In this document: in pieces, positions 17,119-26,065 of the stretch
How the letters are laid out: every line of letters begins with the position of its first letter
How positions within the stretch are numbered: the first letter of the stretch is position 1
Source: Sva-07 sp963717385
Lineage (GTDB): Bacteria; Actinomycetota; Acidimicrobiia; Acidimicrobiales; Ilumatobacteraceae
Reading direction: 5' to 3'
DNA: 39,701 nt
Assembly: GCA_963717385.1 (NCBI GenBank)
Contig: CAVQWE010000025.1
Coordinates: forward strand, 1 to 39,701
Position numbers and translations under genes: made by a program
Notes under the pieces: generated by a model
What the model was told of the DNA's origin: nothing
What the model saw: the letters and a program-made list of their open reading frames with translations, nothing else
Database searches by the model: none

Positions 17119-17844
17119 GTGAACACACCAGAGACTGCTGGCCAGGCGGTGGGAGGCATCGGTCGTCGGCGAGTCGAGTCGGCGGCTGCGGCGGGCCTCG
17201 TGTACTCGATCACAGCGGTCCTCGCGATGTATGCGCTTCGAGCGCTGCCGTATGAGTGGGGAGATGACGCCACTCGCTGGCGCGCCGACGACGACAACCA
17301 CTTCCGGCTTGCGCTCGGACTCGGACTCTCCAGCATCGCCGCCGTCGCGTTGCTCTGGTTCGTCGCCGTCGTTCGTCGCCGAGTGGGCGAACGCGAGGAC
17401 CAGTTCTTCTCCACGGCGTTCTTCGGCTCGGCGCTCGTCTACATCGGCATCTGGCTCGTCGGTACCACCTGCCTCGCCGCACCCGCCGTCATCGACCAGG
17501 GTGAACTCGATCTCGGTGCGATCCGCCTCGCCGAATCGATTGCCGTCGGGCTGATGCTGGTGGTCGGACCCCGCATTCAAGCGGTTTTCGTCGCCAGCGC
17601 TTCAACGATCTTCCTGCGAACGGCGGTGCTGCCCAATTGGGTGGCGTACGTCGGATACGCGGCGGCGCTGATTCTCTTCGTCGTGCCGCTCGTCTCGTCG
17701 CCGTTCGGGCTGGCCATGCCCATCTTCGTGCTGCTCACCAGCGCCACGATTCTGCTGCTGCGCCAACGATTGACGACGAGCGACGACGACGCTGTGTCGG
17801 GTGCGCTCGGCCCTGCCCCAGACAGCGACGACCGAGGGGTCTGA
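17119..17844 (+). CDS. Six-TM membrane protein of unknown function
   Basis: 241 aa from GTG 17119, with GGAAG 13 bases upstream. Six hydrophobic segments: 'AAAAGLVYSITAVLAMYAL', 'LALGLGLSSIAAVALLWFV', 'FFGSALVYIGIWLVGTTCL', 'LAESIAVGLMLVVG', 'WVAYVGYAAALILFVVPL' and 'FGLAMPIFVLLTSATILLL', ending in an acidic tail. It lies opposite the SulP gene with a 183-bp shared upstream region and ends 17 bases before the convergent maturase. No family recognised. Confidence 0.72.
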   Translation: MNTPETAGQAVGGIGRRRVESAAAAGLVYSITAVLAMYALRALPYEWGDDATRWRADDDNHFRLALGLGLSSIAAVALLWFVAVVRRRVGEREDQFFSTAFFGSALVYIGIWLVGTTCLAAPAVIDQGELDLGAIRLAESIAVGLMLVVGPRIQAVFVASASTIFLRTAVLPNWVAYVGYAAALILFVVPLVSSPFGLAMPIFVLLTSATILLLRQRLTTSDDDAVSGALGPAPDSDDRGV

Positions 17845-17861
17845 TCGCAGCGGGAGAGCGA

Positions 17862-19163
17862 TCACCGTGGGAGTTGGTGGCAGACCTTGCTCTTGCGTCC
17901 GCTGCCGCACGGGCAGGGCTCGTTGCGGCCCGAGTCGGCAAGCACCTTCATCACTTCATCGGCGTATCGGCCCTCGGAGAGCAGGTCGGCCATCAGTCGC
18001 ATCGGGCCGTCGATGTGCCCGAAGAACGAGCGATACCCAACGCACAGGTAGTTGAGACCGGGCTCGCCGTCGGGCGTCATCGTGAAGCGGTTCTTCGGGC
18101 ACTCGCCGTTGCACGCGAAGCGCACCTCGCACGACTGGCAGTACGACGGCAGTGAGCCGAGCTTGACGCTCCCGAACGCTCGCTGCTTCGGGCTCTCGAC
18201 CAGCTCGACGAGTGTCGTCTGCATGATGTTGCCGACGAGGTGGTCGGGTTCGACGAAGTGATCGCAGGAGTAGACGTCGCCGTTGTGTTCGAGCGCAACG
18301 GCATCGCCGCATGTCTCATGGAAGATGCACATGGTCGGTGGCATGTCGAGCCATGCGGCGAGCGCGGCGTCGAACATCTGCACGAACACCTCTCCGACAT
18401 CGCGCACGACCCACTCGTCGAAGACTGCGTTGAGGAACGTTCCCCATGCCGAAGGATCAACCGATCGGTGCGTGACCGTGTCGCCTTCTTGGAATCCGGT
18501 GTCGTTGTCGCGTTCGACGATCGGGATCAGCTGGATGTGTCGGAAACCGAGGTCGTCTCGCAGGTAGCGGTACACCTCGAGCGGGTGATCCTGGTTGGCT
18601 GCGTTGACGGTGACCATCGCATTGACGGCGACGTCGTGCACTTGGAGATGGCCGAGACCGCGCAACACCCGGTCCGACGACGGCCGACCGTGCTTGTCGA
18701 ACCGGAACCGGTCGTGCATGGGCGGAGGGCCATCGATACTGAGGCCGACGAGGAAGTCGTGTTCGGCCAGGAACTGCGCCCACTCGTCGGTGAGGAGGGT
18801 GGCGTTGGTCTGGATCGTGTGCAGCGGAATCTGGCCAGGGCGACGGAGTCGTTCGACCACGGCCACCGCTCGCCGGAAGAAGTCGAGCCCCATCAACGTG
18901 GGCTCGCCCCCTTGCCACGCAATCGTCACCTCGCCGTCGGGATGCGAATCGAGCAGCTGTCCGATGTAGGACTCGAGCACGTCATCGGTCATCCGGAACC
19001 GGTCGCCGGGATACAGCGTCTCCTTGGTGAGGAAGAAGCAGTACTCGCAGTCGAGGTTGCAGATCGCACCGGTCGGCTTGGCCAGCACGTGGAACGGTCG
19101 ACGCACTGGAACGGTCGTCGAACTCGTGAGGGGCAGGCTCGGCGTGGGCATCGGGTCACTCAT
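17862..19163 (-). CDS. Anaerobic sulfatase-maturating radical SAM enzyme (anSME type) with C-terminal SEC-C motif
   Basis: 433 aa from ATG 19161-19163. Radical SAM cysteines C35-x3-C39-x2-C42 in 'AICNLDCEYCFF'; 'WQGGEPTLMG' and 'QTNATLL' are typical of anSMEs. The SPASM region holds the auxiliary-cluster cysteines ('MCIFHETCGD', 'YSCDHFV', 'YCQSCEVRFACNGECPKN', 'LCVGY'). The enzyme oxidises the active-site Cys or Ser of a sulfatase to formylglycine without oxygen. The last ~20 residues, 'GRNEPCPCGSGRKSKVCH', are a SEC-C zinc motif, an unusual tail for this family. A Cys-type sulfatase lies 1 kb away on the other strand and is the obvious client. Confidence 0.92.
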   Translation of the reverse strand: MSDPMPTPSLPLTSSTTVPVRRPFHVLAKPTGAICNLDCEYCFFLTKETLYPGDRFRMTDDVLESYIGQLLDSHPDGEVTIAWQGGEPTLMGLDFFRRAVAVVERLRRPGQIPLHTIQTNATLLTDEWAQFLAEHDFLVGLSIDGPPPMHDRFRFDKHGRPSSDRVLRGLGHLQVHDVAVNAMVTVNAANQDHPLEVYRYLRDDLGFRHIQLIPIVERDNDTGFQEGDTVTHRSVDPSAWGTFLNAVFDEWVVRDVGEVFVQMFDAALAAWLDMPPTMCIFHETCGDAVALEHNGDVYSCDHFVEPDHLVGNIMQTTLVELVESPKQRAFGSVKLGSLPSYCQSCEVRFACNGECPKNRFTMTPDGEPGLNYLCVGYRSFFGHIDGPMRLMADLLSEGRYADEVMKVLADSGRNEPCPCGSGRKSKVCHQLPR

Positions 19164-19369
19164 CTTGCTGTCATCGTCGTCGGACCCCACCAGTCTGGAG
19201 CCGCACCGCCACCTCGTCATCACCCATGGCGGGCGAGTCCGTGGGCCAGCGACCCTGTGGCCGTCGCGGCGGACCGATCATCCGGTGTGGGTGATGTTGG
19301 CCGGTGGTGCTGCGATGATTCTTGACCAACGACGCGAATCGTCGCGTCCGCACCACAGGGAGTACCGGC

Positions 19370-20035
19370 ATGGGTCAAGCAATCGGAGCGATCCTCGGAG
19401 AGGCGGTGGCTGTGGCGATCAGCCCCGTGCCGATCATCGCCGTGATCCTGATGCTCTTCTCCAAGGGCTCGAAGGCGAACAGCATCTCGTTCCTCGTCGG
19501 GTGGATCGTCGGGCTCTTGGGGGTGGGGATGATCATGCTCGCCCTGGGCATCTCGTCGTCCGACGGCGCACCGTCGACCGCCAGTGGGTGGATCAAGATC
19601 CTCATCGGCGCACTGTTCATCGTGCTCGGGTTCAAGCAGTGGAAGAGCCGCCCGCAGCCGGGGGAGCACGCGGCAATGCCGAAGTGGATGTCGTCGATCG
19701 ACGAGTTCACTGCAGTGAAGTCGCTCGGGCTGGGGCTGGTGTTGTCGGCGGTGAACCCGAAGAACCTCGGGCTGACCATCGCCGCTGCCGCAACGATTGG
19801 CGGCGCCGGGTTGAGTTCGGGCGACGAGGCCGTCGTGTTGGTCGTGTACGTGCTGATCGCCTCGCTGACCATCGGCGCACCCGTGATCCTGAATCTGGTC
19901 ATGGGCTCGAAGGCAACGCACACCCTCACCGAGATGAAGCAGTGGCTGACCGACAACAACGCCACCGTGATGACGGTGTTGTTCGTCGTCCTCGGCGCCA
20001 AGGTCCTGGGCGACGGCATCTCGATCATCGCCTGA
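19370..20035 (+). CDS. GAP-family (Sap-like) membrane transporter
   Basis: 221 aa from ATG 19370-19372, with AGGGAG seven bases upstream. Six TM segments; 'EAVAVAISPVPIIAVILML' at the start and 'SAVNPKNLGLTIAAAATI' in the middle are the GAP/Sap family motifs (LysE-like fold). The mycobacterial member Sap is needed for export of sulfolipid-1 and related members for glycopeptidolipid; the cargo here is unknown. It lies between a sulfatase maturase and a sulfatase, so a role with sulfated envelope molecules is possible but unproven. Second family member in the window: 24283-24951. Confidence 0.85.
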   Translation: MGQAIGAILGEAVAVAISPVPIIAVILMLFSKGSKANSISFLVGWIVGLLGVGMIMLALGISSSDGAPSTASGWIKILIGALFIVLGFKQWKSRPQPGEHAAMPKWMSSIDEFTAVKSLGLGLVLSAVNPKNLGLTIAAAATIGGAGLSSGDEAVVLVVYVLIASLTIGAPVILNLVMGSKATHTLTEMKQWLTDNNATVMTVLFVVLGAKVLGDGISIIA

Positions 20036-20103
20036 CCCAGCTGCACAGGAAATCGGCCATGTTGGGGGATATCCGGCGCCGCGATTTGGGCCAGGATGAG
20101 TGA

Positions 20104-20118
20104 GGTCCGAATCGGACC
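20104..20118. promoter_or_regulatory. Perfect inverted repeat upstream of sulfatase
   Basis: GGTCCGA-A-TCGGACC is a perfect 7-1-7 palindrome, 42 bases before the sulfatase start: a likely operator. No regulator gene is adjacent. Confidence 0.45.
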
Positions 20119-20159
20119 CGCCCCGGAGAATTCGAACCGTTGCACCAAAGGAAGCTGAC

Positions 20160-22535
20160 ATGACTGCACGACCCGACCGCCACGCCCGCACGATGTTGCC
20201 GATTCCGGATCGTCCAGCACCGACACTGACGACCTACGACGCGAAGGATCCGGACACGGAGTTCCCACCGATCGAGCCGCTGCTGCCGCCGGAGGGGTCG
20301 CCCAATGTGTTGGTGATCCTGCTCGACGACGTCGGTTTCGGTGCGTCGTCGACGTTCGGTGGTCCGTGCACGACGCCGACGGCTGACCGTCTGGCAGCTG
20401 GTGGCCTGCGCTACAACCGTTTCCACACCACGGCGTTGTGTGCGCCGACGCGGCAGGCGTTGATGACCGGTCGCAATCATCATTCGGTCGGCATGGGTTC
20501 GATCACCGAGACCGCCACGTCGGCTCCGGGCAACAGCTCGATGCGCCCGAACACCAAGGCGCCGTTGGCGATGACGTTGAAGCTCAACGGCTATTCGACA
20601 GCGCAGTTCGGCAAGTGCCACGAGGTGCCGGTGTGGCAGTCGTCGCCGATCGGCCCGTTCGATGCGTGGCCGGCTGGCAGGCGGCGGGTTCGAGTACTTC
20701 TACGGGTTCATCGGTGGCGAGAACAACCAGTGGGAGCCGGCGCTGTACAACGGGCTCACCCCGGTCGAGCCGCCGGCGACGGCGGAGGAGGGCTATCACC
20801 TCACCGAGGACCTCGCAGACCACTGCGTGAACTGGATCCGCCAGCAGAAGGCGTTGGCGCCGGACAAGCCGTTCTTCACCTACTTCGCCCCGGGAGCGAC
20901 GCACGCGCCGCATCACTGCCCCGACGAGTGGATCGAGAAGAACAAGGGCCGTTTCGACGACGGCTGGGATGCCCTGCGTGAGCGCACGTTCGCGAAGCAG
21001 AAGGAGATGGGCATCATCCCCGCGGACGCTGAGCTGCCGCCACGCCATGCGGAGATCACGGCGTGGGATGACATGCCCGACGAGTTGAAGCCGGTGCTGG
21101 CGTCGTCAGATGGAGGTGTACGCCGGGTTCCTCGAGCACACCGATCATCACGTCGGTCGCATCATCGACACGATCGAGGATCTCGGCATTCTCGACAACA
21201 CGTTGATCTACTACATCATCGGCGACAACGGCGCGTCGGCCGAGGGCACGATGAACGGTGCGTTCAACGAGATGGCCAACTTCAACGGCATGGCCGCGTT
21301 GGAGACACCCGAGTTCATGGTCTCCAAGATGGACGAGTTCGGCTCGCCCGCGTCGTACAACCACTACTCGGTCGGCTGGGCGTGGGCGATGAACACCCCG
21401 TATCAGTGGACCAAGCAGGTCGCATCGCACTGGGGTGGCACCCGCAACGGCACGATCGTCCACTGGCCGGAGAGGATCACCGACGCCGGTAGGGTTGCGC
21501 TCGCAGTTCACCCATGTGATCGACATCGCACCCACCATCCTCGAAGCCGCCGGGCTCCCGGAGCCGACGATGGTCAACGGTGTGCAGCAGTCGCCGATGG
21601 AGGGCACCAGCATGCTGTACTCCTTCACCGGGCCCGACGAGGCCGAACGCCACGACCTGCAGTATTTCGAGATGTTCGCCAACCGGGGCATCTACTTCCG
21701 TGGGTGGAGCGCGGTCACCAAGCACCGCACCCCGTGGGTGATGGTCGGCGGCGACCTTCCCGCCTTCGACGACGACGTCTGGGAGTTGTACGACGGCTCC
21801 ACCGACTTCACGCAGGCGAACAACCTCGTCGAGGAACACCCCGACATGCTCGCCAAGCTGCAACGGCTCTGGTTGATCGAGGCAACCAAGTACAACGTGC
21901 TCCCCATGGACGACCGCACTTCGGAGCGACTCGAGCCGTCGATGGCGGGACGACCGACACTGATCCACGGCAACACCCAGCTGTTCTTCCCGGGTATGGG
22001 GCGTCTGTCGGAGAACAGTGTCGTCAGTATCAAGAACAAGTCGTTCTCGGTGACCGCCGAGATCGTCGTGCCCGATGACGGCTGTACGGGCACGATCATC
22101 GCGCAGGGCGGACGCTTCGGCGGCTGGGGTGTGCTGCTGCGCGACAGCAAAGCCGTGTTCGTCTACAACGTGCTCGGCATCCAAGAGTTCGTCATCACCG
22201 CCGACTCGGCACTCACGGCGGGCAAGCACCAGGTGCGCATGGAGTTCGCGTACGACGGCGGCGGCCTCGCCAAGGGCGGTGACGTCACGCTCTACTACGA
22301 CGGCACCGCCGTCGGGACCGGACGCGTCGGCGCCACCCAGCCGATGGTGTTCTCCGCTGATGAGACCACCGACATCGGCTACGAGTCCGGCACCCCGGTG
22401 CTGTCGAACTACACCGTCGCCGACAGCAAGTTCACCGGCAAGATCCAGTGGGTGCAGATCGATCTCGGCGACGACGATCACGACCACTTCATCGATCCCG
22501 ACGAGCGCTTCCGCATCGCCATGTCCCAGCAGTAG
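20160..22535 (+). CDS. Cys-type arylsulfatase (frame broken three times)
   Basis: Start ATG 20160-20162 with AAGGAAG upstream. After allowing one inserted base near 20679, 21103 and 21491, the frames join into ~790 aa. Asp56-Asp57 in 'VLVILLDDVGFG' bind Ca2+; Cys94-x-Pro-x-Arg98 in 'ALCAPTRQALMTGRN' is the formylglycine signature. 'YIIGDNGASAEG' supplies further metal ligands. The C-terminal ~170 residues ('NKSFSVTAEIVVP', 'ALTAGKHQVRMEF') form the beta-rich domain typical of long AtsA-like sulfatases. It hydrolyses sulfate esters; location unclear since no signal peptide is seen. Family identity clear; breaks probably sequence errors because similarity resumes at once after each. Confidence 0.85.
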
Positions 22536-22739
22536 TCGCAGTCCGTCCAACCGACCGAGATCCCGGACATGACGGAGCTCGACTCGACCGGACCGCATTT
22601 GGCTGGACGGCGATTTCATGCGTACCTGTGTTGAGCCTGTCGCTGCCTGATGATGTTCAGACGATTTCGCGGCACCGACGAAGGGAATGTCTCTTGTACT
22701 CCGCACTGCACGAGCACGACACCGATGCGACGTCCCGCG

Positions 22740-24086
22740 ATGACCGCTGACGCACCGGTGGCCGCACCCGACCCGGTCCAGTTGCTGCGGAGCAAGGCGT
22801 ACGTCGGCTTGCTGCTGCTGGGGGCAGTGGCTGACCTGGTGGTCGCAGTGGTCGCGTACTTCTTCCTGAAGGCCGTTGCCGAGGTGCAGAACTACGTGTT
22901 CACGACCTTGCCGGGCCACCTCGGTTTCGACAGCTCTCCTGATTGGTGGCCGATCGCACCGCTCGTTCTCAGTGGACTGCTCGTTGCTCTCACGATTCAG
23001 CACCTGCCGGGTGAGGCTGGGCACAAGCCGGCCGAGGGTTTCAAGGCGGGTGGCCCGGTTCCACCGATCGAATTGCCAGGGATCATCCTGGCGTCGTTCG
23101 CGACGCTGAGTCTCGGTGTGGTGCTCGGACCTGAAGCACCGCTGATCGCGATCGGTAGCGGACTGGGAGTTCTCGCCGTGCACTTCCTCAAGCGTGATGC
23201 GCCAGCGACCGCGGCGATGGTGGTCGGTGGCGCCGGAAGCTTCGCTGCCATCTGCCACGCTGTTGGGATCACCGCTGGCGGGAGCGTTTCTGATGATGGA
23301 AGCAGCAGGGCTCGGTGGGGCGATGCTGGGTGTGGTGCTCGTGCCCGGTCTCCTCGCAGCCGGAATCGGATCGTTGATCTATGTCGGGCTCGATGCATGG
23401 ACCGGGTTCGGAACGTTCTCGCTGGCCGTCCCCGACATTCCGGCCGTCGGTGCACCGACGGTTGGCCAGTTCGGGTGGGCGATTGTCATTGGCATCCTCG
23501 CAGCGCTGCTCGGCGCAGCGATCACTCGAATCGCGTTGAGGTTGCAATCGATCGTCGAGCGTCGCATGGTGCTGCTGATGCCGGTGGTTGGCCTGGGCAT
23601 CGGCGTGACGGTGTTCGTCTTCGCAACGTTCACCGACAAGCCAACGGACGACGTCTTGTTCTCGGGACAGAGCCGTTGGCACCGCTGATCGACGACGCAG
23701 CGAGCTGGACCGTCGGGGCGTTGCTGCTCTTGATCGTCTGCAAGTCGCTGGCATACAGCTTTGCGCTCAGCAGCTTCCGCGGCGGCCCGGTCTTTCCTGG
23801 CATGTTCATCGGCGCTGCGGGCGGCGTGCTGCTGTCGAACTTGCCGGGCCTTCCGATGATCGCCGGCGTGGCGATGGGAATCGGAGCAATGACGGTTGCG
23901 ATGTTGAGTCTGCCACTCGTCTCGGTGCTGTTGGTGGTGCTCTTCCTCCAGGCCGACGGCTTGGCGTTGACGCCGGTGGTCATCGTTGCCGTGGTGGTGT
24001 CCTACGTCGTGTCGGCTCATCTCGGGCCGGCACCAGCACAGGAAGCTGCTGCACCGGAAGCTTCACCGGCAGCCGGCGGTGGGTGA
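22740..24086 (+). CDS. CLC-type chloride channel/transporter (frame broken twice)
   Basis: About 448 aa; ATG 22740 chosen, with ATG 22725 and 22650 also possible and no clear ribosome site for any. One extra base near 23253 and one missing base near 23673 restore a single frame. Motifs: 'GPEAPLIAIGSGLG' (the GxExP region), 'GSPLAGAFLMMEA', 'LFSGQSALAPLI' after repair, and 'GGPVFPGMFIGAAGG' (Cl- binding). These membrane proteins move Cl- or exchange Cl-/H+. The gene follows the sulfatase by 204 bases. That stretch holds no other gene I can support. Confidence 0.82.
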   Translation: MTADAPVAAPDPVQLLRSKAYVGLLLLGAVADLVVAVVAYFFLKAVAEVQNYVFTTLPGHLGFDSSPDWWPIAPLVLSGLLVALTIQHLPGEAGHKPAEGFKAGGPVPPIELPGIILASFATLSLGVVLGPEAPLIAIGSGLGVLAVHFLKRDAPATAAMVVGGAGSFAAICHAVGITAGGSVSDDGSSRARWGDAGCGARARSPRSRNRIVDLCRARCMDRVRNVLAGRPRHSGRRCTDGWPVRVGDCHWHPRSAARRSDHSNRVEVAIDRRASHGAADAGGWPGHRRDGVRLRNVHRQANGRRLVLGTEPLAPLIDDAASWTVGALLLLIVCKSLAYSFALSSFRGGPVFPGMFIGAAGGVLLSNLPGLPMIAGVAMGIGAMTVAMLSLPLVSVLLVVLFLQADGLALTPVVIVAVVVSYVVSAHLGPAPAQEAAAPEASPAAGGG

Positions 24087-24129
24087 CACCGTTCGACGCC
24101 CATTCGCGGCGAACATCGCCTCGGGCCGT

Positions 24130-24267
24130 CGCTGATCGTCGGGGTGCTGGTCGTCTTGCCGCTCCTGCTCCCGGTGCACATCTACTCCGCGGTTGTCTGG
24201 GCTGGTCCCGCCGGACTCGTTGGTGTTGCTGACGCTGGTGATCGCAAACGCCGTCAACATCCTCTGA
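24130..24267 (+). other. Possible remnant of a small two-helix membrane protein
   Basis: Between the CLC gene and the next, one frame reads 'SLIVGVLVVLPLLLPVHIYS' and, after a two-base shift near 24215, another ends in 'SLVLLTLVIANAVNIL' and a TGA at 24265-24267. Together they would make a ~45-residue hydrophobic protein without a clear start. No family recognised; the rest of 24087-24282 shows nothing more. Confidence 0.22.
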
Positions 24268-24282
24268 TCGATGTCGCTCAGG

Positions 24283-24951
24283 TCATCTCAGGCGGAGTAG
24301 CCCGTCGAGGATGAGCACCACGCCGAGCCCCAGGGCCATCCACACGCGTATCCACATGGCGTTCGCCTTCAGCCACGACTCACCTCGGGAGACGATCGTG
24401 GCGGCACGGCTCCCACCGATCACCACGACGCCGACCGGCACCGACACGAGCAGCGTGGCCACCGCGACATACAGAGCGATCAGCGTGAGGTTCACGACGC
24501 TGCGAAGGTCTGCCTCACCGAGCGACGCCATGGCCAAGAAGGTGAGCACGAGCCGCTTCGGGCCGCCGAACCCGAGGAGCCCACCCACCGAGAACACCGC
24601 ACCTGGTCTGACGTGGCTCAGTCTCGCCATGATCGCGCCACCGCGACCGGTCTCGGGTGGGGCTGGGTTGTGGCGTTCACGCAGCCCAGCGGTCACGAGC
24701 GCGACGCCGAGCAGCAGCGCCAAGACTCCTTCGAGGGTCTCGTGCGAGTCGAGCCGATCGGCGGCAGCCTGGCCGAGCACCAAGCCCAGGGCGGCGGCAA
24801 TCGTCGTGCCGATTAGGAACCCGGACAGGAAGGCAATGCTGTTGGTGCGTGGTTGTTCGCTTCGAATCACCACGAGCGTTGCGGTGAGCACGATCGGGCT
24901 GGCAGCAGCGACGAGTGCGTAGAACAGCACGTAGAGCGTGGCGGAGATCAC
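24283..24951 (-). CDS. GAP-family (Sap-like) membrane transporter, second copy
   Basis: 222 aa if it starts at GTG 24949-24951; the frame is open further upstream, but that part reads as Arg/Ala-rich noise and overlaps the divergent DMT gene. 'LFYALVAAASPIVLTATLVVI' at the N-terminus and 'SVGGLLGFGGPKRLVLTFLAM' in the middle are the family pattern ('SP.P' and 'NPK/GPK' regions), with six TM segments. No convincing ribosome site. Cargo unknown. The 'RHNPAPPETGRGG' loop between helices is long. Confidence 0.78.
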   Translation of the reverse strand: MISATLYVLFYALVAAASPIVLTATLVVIRSEQPRTNSIAFLSGFLIGTTIAAALGLVLGQAAADRLDSHETLEGVLALLLGVALVTAGLRERHNPAPPETGRGGAIMARLSHVRPGAVFSVGGLLGFGGPKRLVLTFLAMASLGEADLRSVVNLTLIALYVAVATLLVSVPVGVVVIGGSRAATIVSRGESWLKANAMWIRVWMALGLGVVLILDGLLRLR

Positions 24952-25057
24952 GCGGAACCAGTCGAGGCGGGGTGGACGGCTCGAGCTGGTGGCTGCATCG
25001 CTCCGCGCATGGTGGGGAAAGTATCGCCGATGTTTCGCGCATCGACGCGTAGCGTTG

Positions 25058-25945
25058 GTGGTCGTGGCAGCGACCTTGGCCCTGGTGGCGGCATTTCTCT
25101 TCGCGTTGGCTGCAACGCTGCAGCAAAAGGGGGCCCTCAACCTGCCGAAGGTGTCGCTGGCCGAGCCGTCGTCGCTGCTGAAACTGCTCGGCCAGACGAT
25201 GTGGTTGCTCGGCACAGGCGCAATGCTCACCGGCTACGTCGTGCAGGCCATCGCGCTCGATCGCGGTCAGGTCTCCATCGTCCAGCCACTTCTGGTCACC
25301 ACCGTGGTCTTCGCACTCCCGCTCGGCTACTACCTCACTCAACAACATGTCGGCAGGCGCGAGATCGGCGGAGCGTTCGTGATCATTGTCGGGCTCGCGC
25401 TGTTCACGATCTTCGGCCATCCCGCCGACGGCAACGGCAACGCTCCTGGTCAGGACTGGCTGTTCGTGATCGTCCTCGTCGCCATCGTGTCGGGTGCGAT
25501 GCTCGGTTTCGCCAACCGCGGAGGCCTGTCGTTGAAGGCGGCCATGTACGGATCGGCCGCCGGCGTGCTCTTCGGCTTGTCGGCGTCGCTCACCAAGCCA
25601 ACGCTCAACTACCTGAAGGATGGTGTCGGGGAGATGCTCTCGCACTGGGAGCCGTACGTGCTCGCGTCGGTGGGCATCCTCGGTTTCGTCCTGCAACAGA
25701 TCTCGCTCGGCACGGGCCGCCTCGCTCCGTCGGTCGCAACGGTGTCGACCGTCAACCCGTTCGTGTCGATTCTCATCGGCACGTTTCTCCTCGACGAACG
25801 TCTGAGCCGGCCGACCTGGCATGTCGTGGTCGCGATCGTCGGGCTCGCGCTCGCGTTGGGCGGTGCCGTCGTGATCTCGATCGCCACGGACGGAGCAACG
25901 AGCGACAGCGAGTCGCCCGAAACCGGAATGCTTCCGGTCGTCTGA
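25058..25945 (+). CDS. DMT-superfamily transporter (EamA/NIPA-like)
   Basis: About 295 aa from GTG 25058; TTG 25055 and GTG 25064 are near alternatives, and the ~40 codons open upstream belong to the divergent promoter region. Ten TM segments in two repeats: 'AAFLFALAATLQQKGAL' opens the first, 'GGLSLKAAMYGSAAGVLFG' the second, and 'STVNPFVSILIGTFLLDERL' is the well-known EamA closing motif. 'LQQKGAL' and 'SIVQPLLVTTVVFALPLG' also recall NIPA Mg2+-transporter-like proteins. Exports or imports small metabolites or Mg2+; substrate unknown. Confidence 0.83.
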   Translation: MVVAATLALVAAFLFALAATLQQKGALNLPKVSLAEPSSLLKLLGQTMWLLGTGAMLTGYVVQAIALDRGQVSIVQPLLVTTVVFALPLGYYLTQQHVGRREIGGAFVIIVGLALFTIFGHPADGNGNAPGQDWLFVIVLVAIVSGAMLGFANRGGLSLKAAMYGSAAGVLFGLSASLTKPTLNYLKDGVGEMLSHWEPYVLASVGILGFVLQQISLGTGRLAPSVATVSTVNPFVSILIGTFLLDERLSRPTWHVVVAIVGLALALGGAVVISIATDGATSDSESPETGMLPVV

Positions 25946-25981
25946 CAGCTGGGACGTCATCCAACTGGGGTGATCACACCT

Positions 25982-25998
25982 GGCACGCGGTGCCGTTT
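25982..25998 (+). terminator. Weak hairpin after DMT gene
   Basis: GGCAC-GCG-GTGCC followed by GTTTGATT in the 120-bp gap between convergent genes. The stem is short and the T run poor, so this is a guess. Confidence 0.25.
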
Positions 25999-26065
25999 GA
26001 TTGATCTGCTCCGTCCCGCATTCGCGTGCTCTCGTCGGTGGTGTTCGGCCCTGGGACCGGTGATG

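Noticed and set aside
16936..17580. N-terminal extension of the SulP transporter frame
   Set aside because: Reads as Arg/Asp-rich non-protein sequence, overlaps the convincing divergent gene, and SulP proteins begin near the chosen ATG.
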